Part shown: positions 1-4,520 of the stretch, one piece after another
How the letters are laid out: the number at the start of each line of letters is the position of its first letter
How positions within the stretch are numbered: position 1 is the first letter of the stretch
Assembly: GCA_945888585.1 (NCBI GenBank)
Contig: CAMDAI010000095.1
Location: forward strand, 1 to 5,574
Direction of reading: 5' to 3'
Source of the DNA: Rickettsia typhi
Lineage (GTDB): Bacteria; Pseudomonadota; Alphaproteobacteria; Rickettsiales; UBA1997
Length of the DNA stretch: 5,574 nt
The notes under the pieces: model-generated
Database searches by the model: none
Told to the model about the DNA's origin: nothing
What the model saw: only the letters and a program-made list of their open reading frames with translations
Made by a program: the position numbers and the translations under genes

Positions 1-47
1 AAGCAGAAGCTACGTTCTTAGAATTAAATATGATTTTTAGTTATTAA
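1..47 (+). CDS. possible C-terminal tail of an upstream gene (partial)
   Basis: The reading frame starting at base 3 is open for 14 codons (AEATFLELNMIFSY) and ends in TAA at 45-47, directly against the rlmE ATG at 48. The other two forward frames close earlier, at 19-21 and 38-40. A stop abutting the next start is typical of translationally coupled operon genes. This and the lack of a Shine-Dalgarno sequence or promoter before rlmE suggest that an upstream cistron ends here. In several alphaproteobacteria a Ppx/GppA phosphatase gene precedes rlmE, but 14 residues cannot show that. Confidence 0.3.
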   Translation, partial: AEATFLELNMIFSY

Positions 48-695
48 ATGAGAAATAAATTTACTCGGGTAAAAACCGCCAGAAAACGCAGCAAATCTTC
101 AGCTAATTGGCTTAGAAGACAACTTAATGATCCATATGTTAAAATGGCTGGGGCCCAAGGTTACAAATCACGCGCCGCTTTTAAAATTATTGAAATTGAT
201 GAAAAATTTAAATTATTTAAATTAGGAAAAATAGTTATTGATTTAGGATCTGCTCCAGGAGGGTGGAGTCAAATTGCCGTAAAAAAAGTTGGCGAAGGAA
301 ATGTTGTAGCAGTAGATATTTTAGATATGGAAGAAATTCCGGGAGTTAAATTTATTAAACAAGATTTTCTAGCACCAGAAGCTCAGGAAATTATTGGCCG
401 TAAACTGCGAAATGGCAAATGCGATATTATTATAAGCGACATGGCTGCCAACACTTGCGGCGATGCTCAAACTGACCATTTACGTATTATTGTCATGTTA
501 GAAGAAACTTTGGATTTTGCCACTAAGGTTTTGGCTAAAAATGGCAGCTTCGTTGGCAAAGTTTTTCAAGGGGGAGCAGGAGGGGATTTGCTTCAACAAT
601 TCAAACAAAAATTTGAAATCGTTAAACATTTTAAACCCGACTCTTCTAGAAAAGAATCAGCTGAAAATTATATAGTCGCTCTTGGTTTTAAATGA
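48..695 (+). CDS. rlmE: 23S rRNA (uridine-2'-O)-methyltransferase RlmE (FtsJ/RrmJ)
   Basis: This enzyme transfers a methyl group from S-adenosylmethionine to the 2'-OH of a uridine in the A-loop of 23S rRNA (U2552 in E. coli), a late step of 50S subunit maturation in the cytoplasm. The 215-residue product matches the family length (about 209 in E. coli). A basic N-terminal RNA-binding stretch (residues 1-20) precedes the Rossmann methyltransferase fold. The SAM-binding loop DLGSAPGGWSQ lies at 65-75. The K-D-K-E catalytic tetrad is readable as K40 (QGYKSRAAFK), D131 (SDMAAN), K171 (GKVFQGG) and E206 (SAENYIV), so the enzyme should be active. ATG 48 is chosen because it gives the family's usual N-terminus and directly follows a stop codon. 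No Shine-Dalgarno sequence is visible, so translation may be coupled to an upstream gene. The 24-nt gap to the convergent small ORF holds no terminator hairpin. Confidence 0.96.
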   Translation: MRNKFTRVKTARKRSKSSANWLRRQLNDPYVKMAGAQGYKSRAAFKIIEIDEKFKLFKLGKIVIDLGSAPGGWSQIAVKKVGEGNVVAVDILDMEEIPGVKFIKQDFLAPEAQEIIGRKLRNGKCDIIISDMAANTCGDAQTDHLRIIVMLEETLDFATKVLAKNGSFVGKVFQGGAGGDLLQQFKQKFEIVKHFKPDSSRKESAENYIVALGFK

Positions 696-719
696 TCATA
701 GACCAGCTCACAACCCAAC

Positions 720-938
720 CTAAAACTTTTTAGAAAAAACATCACGAACATTTTTGATATTTTGCTCCACTTCTTCAAGTTGACCAAAAATATTAGCAAT
801 TTGTTCGGCAGAAAAATATTGAGGAATTTCATTAAAATATTTCAGATCTTCCACCAATGAATTGGCTGATTTTCTGATTAAATGAAAACCAATGATTATT
901 TCATTTTCTAAATTGCAATTGAGGTTTTGGTTTGACAT
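720..938 (-). CDS. hypothetical 72-aa acidic helical protein
   Basis: I do not recognise this product. It is a 72-residue, mostly hydrophilic protein with an N-rich start (MSNQNLNCNLENE). Next come an amphipathic segment (IIIGFHLIRKSANSLVEDL, about residues 14-32) and a predicted-helical, possibly coiled-coil C-terminal half (about 43-69, with FGQLEEVEQNIKNV). No signal peptide, membrane segment or enzymatic motif is visible. It converges on rlmE with 24 nt between the stop codons. No clear ribosome binding site precedes ATG 938; a TATAAA about 15 nt upstream could be part of a promoter. Its amino-acid composition looks like a real protein of an AT-rich genome rather than a shadow, since nothing is encoded opposite it. 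It could be a lineage-specific hypothetical gene or a fragment of a larger one. Confidence 0.5.
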   Translation of the reverse strand: MSNQNLNCNLENEIIIGFHLIRKSANSLVEDLKYFNEIPQYFSAEQIANIFGQLEEVEQNIKNVRDVFSKKF

Positions 939-972
939 AGTTTTATATTTATACGAATTAGTATTATTCTAG

Positions 973-1003
973 CTAAAAAATATCTTAATCATTGCTTTTT
1001 TAG
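973..1003. repeat. AT-rich 8-bp inverted repeat
   Basis: CTAAAAAA (973-980) is the reverse complement of TTTTTTAG (996-1003), with a 15-nt loop. It lies upstream of the leftward 72-aa ORF. The stem is almost all A-T, so its stability is doubtful; it could be a weak terminator or chance in AT-rich DNA. Confidence 0.2.
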
Positions 1004-1134
1004 GGCTGGATAACCATAATCAACCGAATTTTACGCAGGCAAAAGAAATGGCTATTTGACTGCCTTTGTAAATCATTTTGGCAAGTTGATATAAATTATT
1101 AAGATAAATCTTAGGCTAAAACCATCTTAATAAT
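982..1134. promoter_or_regulatory. three copies of ATCTTAAT, two as an 11-bp inverted repeat, upstream of the HTH gene
   Basis: The word ATCTTAAT occurs at 982-989 and 1124-1131, and its reverse complement ATTAAGAT at 1098-1105. The last two lie within a perfect 11-bp inverted repeat, ATTATTAAGAT (1095-1105) and ATCTTAATAAT (1124-1134), separated by 18 nt. A nested small palindrome, TAAGAT-AA-ATCTTA, covers 1100-1113. The cluster ends about 50 bp before the start codon of the XRE-type regulator and lies between divergent genes. It may therefore be an operator, perhaps for autoregulation by that regulator. The words are AT-rich, so chance contributes. Confidence 0.35.
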
Positions 1135-1184
1135 ATTAAAACATATTTTCAAGTTGTTTTAACACTAAAAGTATATTATTAATT

Positions 1185-1445
1185 ATGATTTGTAGCTTAC
1201 ATATAAAATTAGCAAGAACAGCTTTAGGTATAACTCAAGATGAGTTAGCGAAACAATCTAGCGTTTCATCACCAACTATTAAAAAAATTGAAACAACTAA
1301 TCCCAACGAGGAAATTAAAAGCAACAAAAGCACAATTATTGCTTTAATGAAGTTCTTTGAAGATAACGGGGTTGAGTTTATTGATGAGAAAGACGAGGTT
1401 GGCGTCAGAGTTGGTAAGAAGATTATTAAACAGAAATTTAGATAA
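1185..1445 (+). CDS. small XRE-family helix-turn-helix DNA-binding protein
   Basis: This 86-residue single-domain protein should be a sequence-specific transcriptional regulator. The N-terminal half (about 7-58) is a Cro/C1-type HTH: ARTALGITQDELAKQSSVS places helix 2 at about 17-24 (TQDELAKQ) and the recognition helix at about 28-36 (SSPTIKKIE). The C-terminal part carries NGVEFIDEKDEVGVRV (61-76), the end typical of short alphaproteobacterial XRE proteins whose ending resembles 'gVeFideng..GvRl'. A basic tail (KKIIKQKFR) follows. ATG 1185 sits directly before the conserved N-terminal helix, but no Shine-Dalgarno sequence precedes it. Repeated ATCTTAAT words upstream are candidate operators. 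The degraded RhuM-like fragment starts 14 nt downstream, so the two may once have formed an operon, as seen in phage-like or toxin-antitoxin-like islands. The regulated target cannot be told from the sequence. Confidence 0.85.
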   Translation: MICSLHIKLARTALGITQDELAKQSSVSSPTIKKIETTNPNEEIKSNKSTIIALMKFFEDNGVEFIDEKDEVGVRVGKKIIKQKFR

Positions 1446-1459
1446 ATTTATCCCTTACA

Positions 1460-1644
1460 ATGAGCAAAGAAATATCAGAAAATAAATCAATTTTTTATCA
1501 AAATTTACAAAGAGCTGCCAAAAAATAGTTTTGTTTGGTAATACAAAGTCTACTATTAATTAGAGTATTCAGAATATTTATAACGCGAGAGAGCTTCTAG
1601 AAAGCCAAACCATGCATAAATTCGGAAATTCCGATTTTCTATAA
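1460..1644 (+). pseudogene. degraded RhuM-like (virulence RhuM family) gene remnant
   Basis: ATG 1460 opens a 22-codon frame (MSKEISENKSIFYQ...) that stops at TAG 1526-1528. From about 1522 the homology-like reading moves to another frame. That frame reads IVLFGNTKSTIN, an in-frame TAG at 1552-1554, then SIQNIYNARELLESQ and MHKFGNSDF, ending at TAA 1642-1644. The pattern ENKSIFYQ ... LFGxTKSTI ... IxNIYxxxEL ... xKFGNS resembles, from memory, the N-terminal DNA-binding part of RhuM-family proteins ('LFGTTKSTISEHIKNIFEEGEL...RKF'). About 30 residues normally found between the first two blocks are missing. The remnant therefore seems to carry an internal deletion, a frameshift near the A-run at 1520-1525, a nonsense codon and loss of the whole C-terminal part. 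RhuM-family genes are typical of islands and prophage-like DNA. The family call rests on short motifs only; the breakage is directly visible. Confidence 0.45.
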
Positions 1645-1669
1645 AAAACTGGCTTGTCGGAATTTCCGA
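1622..1669. repeat. perfect 13-bp inverted repeat of two near-palindromes
   Basis: TCGGAAATTCCGA (1622-1634) and TCGGAATTTCCGA (1657-1669) are exact reverse complements of each other, separated by 22 nt. Each is also palindromic around its central base (TCGGAA-n-TTCCGA). The pair could fold as a 13-bp hairpin or serve as two binding sites. It overlaps the 3' end of the RhuM-like remnant and is much more GC-rich than its surroundings. No T-tract follows, so it is not a standard terminator. Confidence 0.7.
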
Positions 1670-1712
1670 CATACCACTTACAAATAATTTAGGGCTATAA
1701 ATGGTGGCACAT

Positions 1713-1865
1713 CTAATTCAATTGATGATATATTTCAGTCAATTCTTTAATCCAGCCTAAACTCCAGTCTGAGACAATTTTGATAAACAAATCGATTACT
1801 AGGAATTTTAAAAATTTTCGAATTTTAGAGAGTTTGTTAGTGTGGTCTTTTTTGCGTTTTGTCAT
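1713..1865 (-). CDS. unrecognised 50-aa small basic/hydrophobic protein
   Basis: An ATG at 1865 opens 50 codons on the minus strand, ending in TAG at 1713-1715. The product starts with a strongly basic segment (MTKRKKDHTNKLSKIRK, residues 1-17). A hydrophobic or amphipathic stretch rich in L, I, V, F and W follows (about 18-39, including FLVIDLFIKI and WSLGWI), and then a short polar tail. The ordered composition, in a region where no other frame is open, argues that it may be a real small gene. It could be a small membrane-associated peptide or the end of a decayed larger gene; I do not recognise a family. Its start codon lies inside an AT-rich 9-bp inverted repeat at 1862-1882. A GGAGAG lies about 20 nt upstream, too far for a normal ribosome binding site. 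It lies downstream of nrdB on the same strand. Confidence 0.4.
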   Translation of the reverse strand: MTKRKKDHTNKLSKIRKFLKFLVIDLFIKIVSDWSLGWIKELTEIYHQLN

Positions 1866-1882
1866 ATTTTTTTAAAATATGA
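1862..1882. repeat. AT-rich 9-bp inverted repeat over the small ORF's start codon
   Basis: TCATATTTT (1862-1870) and AAAATATGA (1874-1882) are perfect reverse complements with a 3-nt TTT loop. On the minus strand the hairpin contains the ATG of the 50-aa ORF, so in mRNA it could mask that start. It could also be a protein-binding palindrome. No GC pairs beyond the outer ones stabilise it. Confidence 0.35.
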
Positions 1883-1913
1883 TCTCTCCGCTCAAAGATC
1901 TAATTAGTATGCT

Positions 1914-1936
1914 TTAATTGAATTTTGTTCAATTAA
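1914..1936. repeat. 9-bp hairpin downstream of nrdB
   Basis: TTAATTGAA (1914-1922) pairs perfectly with TTCAATTAA (1928-1936) across a 5-nt loop. No T-run follows on either strand, so it does not look like a complete intrinsic terminator. It may be an mRNA 3'-end structure for the leftward nrdB transcript. Confidence 0.25.
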
Positions 1937-1949
1937 TCCCCACTGTAGA

Positions 1950-1978
1950 CCTTGTAATTATAGTTACAAAGGCTTTTT
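1950..1978 (+). terminator. candidate intrinsic terminator, rightward
   Basis: CCTTGTAA (1950-1957) pairs with TTACAAAGG (1964-1972), with one bulged A and a 6-nt loop. C and five Ts follow (1974-1978). The T-tract places it on the plus strand, where it would stop transcription coming from the HTH/RhuM-like side before it runs into the 3' end of nrdB. The same hairpin may fold in the leftward nrdB transcript, but no T-run follows there. Confidence 0.4.
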
Positions 1979-2004
1979 ATGCAAGATTAATACTTCTTAC
2001 CAAT

Positions 2005-3000
2005 TCAAACTCCAAGCATCTTGTCTCTTTCAGCATCAATTTCAGCAAAGACATCTTCCCAGGTTCCGGTTGTAGATGCCTTAGAATATTCAGTTACACG
2101 ATTTTCAAAGAAATTAGTATGTTCAACACCATTTAAAATTTCATCTAACCAAGGAAGCGGATTATTATCTATCATATAAATATCTTTTAATCCAAGCTGA
2201 TTTAACCTGCGATCAGCAATATAGCGAATATATCTCTTCACTTCTCTGGCGGTCAAACCTTCAATATTTCCCATTTCAAAAGCCAAATCAATAAAGGCAT
2301 CTTCAAAATGAACAATAGTTGCACAAGCTTCATACAAATTGCCACGCAATTCTTCATTCCAAACTTCTGGGTTTTCTTGAATAAAAGTTCTAAATAATTT
2401 TATAATAGAATTAGTATGTAAACTTTCATCTCTAACTGACCAAGCCACAATTTGGCCCATTCCTTTCATTTTACCAAATCTTTGAAAATTAAGTAAAATT
2501 GCAAAAGAAGCAAATAGCTGTAAACCTTCAGTAAAACCACCAAATACTGCTAATGTTATAGCAATATCCTGTTTGGTACTTACTCCAAATTTATGCATGT
2601 AATCATATTTATCTTTCATCTCTTTATATTTCATGAAAGCTTGATATTCAGCTTCTGGCATTCCAATAGTATCAAGTAAATGAGAATAAGCCGCGATATG
2701 AACTGTCTCCATATTAGAAAAAGCTGATAACATCATTTGCACCTCAGTAGGTTGAAATACTTGGCTATAATGCTTCATGTAACAATTATTTACTTCAATA
2801 TCGGCTTGAGTAAAAAATCTAAAAATTTGAGTAAGAAGATTTTTTTCACCAACTGAAAGATTATATTTCCAATCTCTAACATCATCAGCCAATGGAACTT
2901 CTTCGGGCAACCAATGAATTTGCTGCTGTTTTAACCATGCGTCATAAGCCCAAGGATAATTAAATGGTTTGTAAATTGGCTTAGCATCAAGTAAAGACAT
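2005..3000 (-). CDS. nrdB: class I ribonucleoside-diphosphate reductase, small (beta) subunit NrdB
   Basis: NrdB holds the di-iron/tyrosyl-radical cofactor that starts reduction of ribonucleoside diphosphates in the large subunit NrdA, supplying dNTPs for DNA synthesis. The 331-residue protein is all-helical, ferritin-like and full length. All metal ligands align with the E. coli set: D67 (TQADIEV), E98 and H101 (NMETVH), E158 (GGFTEGL), E192 and H195 (RDESLH). The radical tyrosine is present as Y105 (E-x2-H-x3-Y), so it is not the Phe-bearing class Ic type. The conserved FFENRVTEYSK segment lies near the C-terminus, followed by TTGTWEDVF and a charged tail that probably docks to NrdA. ATG 3000 gives the expected N-terminus; no Shine-Dalgarno sequence is visible. 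nrdA is not adjacent: upstream is the divergent peroxiredoxin gene and downstream is accessory DNA, so NrdA must come from another locus. Two NrdR-box-like sites upstream predict repression by NrdR when dATP is plentiful. Confidence 0.97.
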   Translation of the reverse strand: MSLLDAKPIYKPFNYPWAYDAWLKQQQIHWLPEEVPLADDVRDWKYNLSVGEKNLLTQIFRFFTQADIEVNNCYMKHYSQVFQPTEVQMMLSAFSNMETVHIAAYSHLLDTIGMPEAEYQAFMKYKEMKDKYDYMHKFGVSTKQDIAITLAVFGGFTEGLQLFASFAILLNFQRFGKMKGMGQIVAWSVRDESLHTNSIIKLFRTFIQENPEVWNEELRGNLYEACATIVHFEDAFIDLAFEMGNIEGLTAREVKRYIRYIADRRLNQLGLKDIYMIDNNPLPWLDEILNGVEHTNFFENRVTEYSKASTTGTWEDVFAEIDAERDKMLGV

Positions 3001-3049
3001 AATTTTAAAAAATTTAAGGTTTTAAAAAATATTTAAAAAAATATGAGAA

Positions 3050-3065
3050 ACACAACATATTGTGT
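3050..3065. promoter_or_regulatory. NrdR box 1 (proximal to nrdB)
   Basis: ACACAACATATTGTGT matches 15 of 16 positions of the NrdR box as I recall it (acaCwAtATaTwGtgt), differing only at position 7. It lies about 50 bp before the nrdB start codon. Its partner is centred 32 bp away, about three helical turns, which is the usual arrangement for paired NrdR boxes before ribonucleotide reductase genes. Confidence 0.8.
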
Positions 3066-3082
3066 ATTGTACTAAATTACAA
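3054..3082 (-). promoter_or_regulatory. candidate sigma-70 promoter of nrdB
   Basis: On the minus strand, TTGTAA (3082-3077) and TATGTT (3059-3054) are separated by 17 nt. Transcription would begin near 3047, giving a leader of about 45 nt to ATG 3000. The -10 element lies inside the proximal NrdR-like box and the -35 touches the distal one, so bound NrdR would block polymerase. The match to consensus is moderate and AT-rich DNA offers alternatives. Confidence 0.4.
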
Positions 3083-3088
3083 TACAAT
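3060..3088 (+). promoter_or_regulatory. candidate sigma-70 promoter of the peroxiredoxin gene
   Basis: TTGTGT (3060-3065) and TACAAT (3083-3088) are separated by 17 nt on the plus strand; the -10 matches TATAAT at five of six positions. The start would be near 3095, giving a leader of about 110 nt before ATG 3205. The -35 overlaps NrdR box 1 and the -10 overlaps box 2, so both divergent promoters share the same operators. Confidence 0.5.
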
Positions 3089-3097
3089 ATGTTGTGT
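3082..3097. promoter_or_regulatory. NrdR box 2 (distal to nrdB, proximal to the peroxiredoxin gene)
   Basis: ATACAATATGTTGTGT matches 14 of 16 positions of the recalled NrdR consensus. Its reverse complement, ACACAACATATTGTAT, differs from box 1 by one base, so the two sites are near-identical copies in opposite orientation. It covers the probable -10 element of the rightward promoter. Confidence 0.75.
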
Positions 3098-3153
3098 ATT
3101 TTTTAATCAAAATTTCAAAATTACTATTGAATTTTTTCTCAAAAACTATTAAT

Positions 3154-3170
3154 AAAGTACTGAGTACTTT
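3154..3170 (+). other. small hairpin in the peroxiredoxin 5' leader
   Basis: AAAGTAC (3154-3160) and GTACTTT (3164-3170) are perfect reverse complements with a 3-nt TGA loop, in the predicted untranslated leader 35 nt before the peroxiredoxin start codon. TCTC rather than a T-run follows, so termination is unlikely. It could affect mRNA stability or be a chance palindrome. Confidence 0.3.
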
Positions 3171-3204
3171 TCTCAAGTTTTGTTCAATTCAAATAATCAA
3201 AAAT

Positions 3205-3807
3205 ATGTCAGTTCTAGTAGGAAAACAGGCCCCAGATTTCACGGCCGCAGCAGTAATGCCAAATAACGAAATCGATAATAAATTTAATTTACGCACTTTT
3301 TTAAAAGGAAAAATCGGAGTTATATTCTTTTATCCTCTAGATTTTACCTTTGTTTGCCCGTCAGAAATTATTGCTTTCAATAATAGATTAAAAGAATTTA
3401 AAGATCGCGGTGCCGAAGTAATTGGGGTATCAGTAGATTCTCACTTTTCTCATCTGGCTTGGAAAAATACCGAAATTAATAATGGCGGTATTGGTCAAGT
3501 TCAATTTCCTTTAGTTGCTGATTTAACTAAACAAATTGCCCGTGATTATGACGTTTTAATCAACGAAGCAGTTGCTCTTCGTGGCACTTTCTTAATTGAT
3601 CAAGATGGTTTAGTTCGTCATCAAGTTATAAACGATTTACCACTTGGCAGGAATATTGATGAAGCCATACGTATGGTTGATGCTTTAAAATTCTTTCAGG
3701 CCCATGGTGAAGTTTGCCCGGCTGGCTGGAATAAAGGCGAAAAAGGTATGAAAGCTGATGCTAAAGGTGTTGCTAGCTATTTAGCTGAAAATGCAAAAAA
3801 ATTGTAG
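3205..3807 (+). CDS. typical 2-Cys peroxiredoxin (AhpC/Prx1 type)
   Basis: This thioredoxin-fold peroxidase reduces hydrogen peroxide, organic peroxides and probably peroxynitrite in the cytoplasm, using a disulfide-recycling cysteine pair. In the 200-residue product the peroxidatic Cys is C51 in [11 protein letters not shown], with P44, T48 and R126 completing the PxxxTxxC..R active site. The resolving Cys is C171 in [12 protein letters not shown] (94-97) and a C-terminal SYL (191-193) resemble the GG(L/V)G and YF motifs of overoxidation-sensitive Prx1 enzymes. The start is ATG 3205 ([12 protein letters not shown]), the family's normal N-terminus. The frame stays open back to a GTG at 3094, but those 37 extra codons are low-complexity and overlap an NrdR-like box, so they are leader. 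No Shine-Dalgarno sequence is seen. Rickettsial relatives are sometimes named tsaA. The reductant partner (thioredoxin or AhpF-like) is not in the window. It is divergent from nrdB with shared operators. Confidence 0.95.
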   Translation: MSVLVGKQAPDFTAAAVMPNNEIDNKFNLRTFLKGKIGVIFFYPLDFTFVCPSEIIAFNNRLKEFKDRGAEVIGVSVDSHFSHLAWKNTEINNGGIGQVQFPLVADLTKQIARDYDVLINEAVALRGTFLIDQDGLVRHQVINDLPLGRNIDEAIRMVDALKFFQAHGEVCPAGWNKGEKGMKADAKGVASYLAENAKKL

Positions 3808-3823
3808 TTTTTTAATTTTGAAT

Positions 3824-3858
3824 CAGAATCTCTTGGATAAACTCAAGAGATTCTGTTT
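3824..3858. terminator. strong hairpin terminator between convergent genes
   Basis: CAGAATCTCTTG (3824-3835) and CAAGAGATTCTG (3844-3855) form a perfect 12-bp stem with an 8-nt loop. It is followed by TTT on the plus strand and is centred in the 61-bp gap between the peroxiredoxin stop and the esterase stop. It probably ends both the rightward peroxiredoxin transcript and the leftward uppS-cdsA-esterase transcript. The T-tract is short, so efficiency is uncertain. Confidence 0.75.
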
Positions 3859-3868
3859 GATCTAAAAT

Positions 3869-4519
3869 TTATATCTTTTCTAAAAAACTCATTCCAATTC
3901 TAATTCCATGGGAATTTATTCCGTGATCTAAGCCATTTACTGAATGGATTTCATGTGGAACTTCAATTTTTTCTAATAGATCTCCAGCCTCAATCATATG
4001 GGCATGAGGAACTACTGAATCATGAGTTCCGTGAACTAGGCACATCTGCGGTTTAGATCCGATTATTTCTCCAAGTAAAGTTGGTAAAATTAACTTTCCT
4101 GAATAAGCCAAAATTCCACCAAATTTATCTTTAGATCTCAGGCTATTATACATAGACATCATAGAACCCTGAGAAAAACCAACCAAAATCAAATTCTTAT
4201 GGCTAAGATCAAATTTCTTTAATTGTGAATTGATAAATTGCTCTAAAATATTATTAGCTTCAATTATTTGCGGATAAATTGATTTTGGATCATAATTAGC
4301 TAATGAAAACCATTGATAGCCATCATGAATCAATCCTTCAAATTCAAAAGGAGCATTGGGAGAAATAAAATGGGCATTAGGCAATATCTTAGCAAATTCT
4401 GTTGCTAAACCAATTAAATCCTTACCATTTGAACCATACCCATGAAGAAAAATTACCAACTTGTCAGGCTTTTTTCCTGAAATAGAAGCTGATTCAAAAA
4501 ATTGAGTAATTTTTACCAT
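3869..4519 (-). CDS. alpha/beta-hydrolase, LYPLA/YpfH-type carboxylesterase or lysophospholipase
   Basis: This is a serine esterase of the phospholipase/carboxylesterase family (COG0400-like), which hydrolyses short acyl esters or lysophospholipids; the physiological substrate is unknown. In 216 residues, close to the family's usual length, it shows the oxyanion loop LHGYGSNG (25-32). The nucleophile elbow is GFSQGS with S116, the acid is D167 in HGTHDSVVP, and the catalytic histidine is H199 in GLDHGI. SPNAPF (53-58) and GYQWF (67-71) are further family marks. No signal peptide is present, so it should be cytoplasmic. ATG 4519 lies 1 nt after the cdsA stop (TAA-A-ATG), so it is probably translated by coupling as the last gene of uppS-cdsA. 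That position suggests, without proving, a role in membrane-lipid turnover. It ends just before the shared terminator. Confidence 0.9.
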   Translation of the reverse strand: MVKITQFFESASISGKKPDKLVIFLHGYGSNGKDLIGLATEFAKILPNAHFISPNAPFEFEGLIHDGYQWFSLANYDPKSIYPQIIEANNILEQFINSQLKKFDLSHKNLILVGFSQGSMMSMYNSLRSKDKFGGILAYSGKLILPTLLGEIIGSKPQMCLVHGTHDSVVPHAHMIEAGDLLEKIEVPHEIHSVNGLDHGINSHGIRIGMSFLEKI

Positions 4520-4520
4520 T

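Noticed and set aside
964..1121. Leftward open stretch containing MIYKGSQIAISFACVKFG and, after a TGA, further codons
   Set aside because: The ATG-initiated part is only 18 codons and the longer reading needs passage through a stop. No family resemblance was seen, so I treat it as non-coding.
1622..1669. CRISPR repeat or Rickettsia palindromic element
   Set aside because: Only one pair of 13-bp arms with no repeated spacers, so it is not CRISPR; it is far shorter than the roughly 100-150 bp Rickettsia palindromic elements and is not inside an intact ORF.
1918..2136. 72-codon rightward ORF beginning MNFVQLIPTVDL
   Set aside because: Its 3' half lies antisense to the end of nrdB, its composition is not protein-like, and its 5' part runs over hairpins. 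It is a shadow frame.
3051..3096. Long imperfect inverted repeat read as a terminator hairpin
   Set aside because: It lies between divergent gene starts, not after a gene, and resolves into two separate 16-bp palindromes spaced by 32 bp, which fits paired operators better.
3094..3204. N-terminal extension of the peroxiredoxin from a GTG at 3094
   Set aside because: Known family members begin near [12 protein letters not shown] (ATG 3205). The extra 37 residues are low-complexity and the GTG lies within NrdR box 2, overlapping the promoter region.
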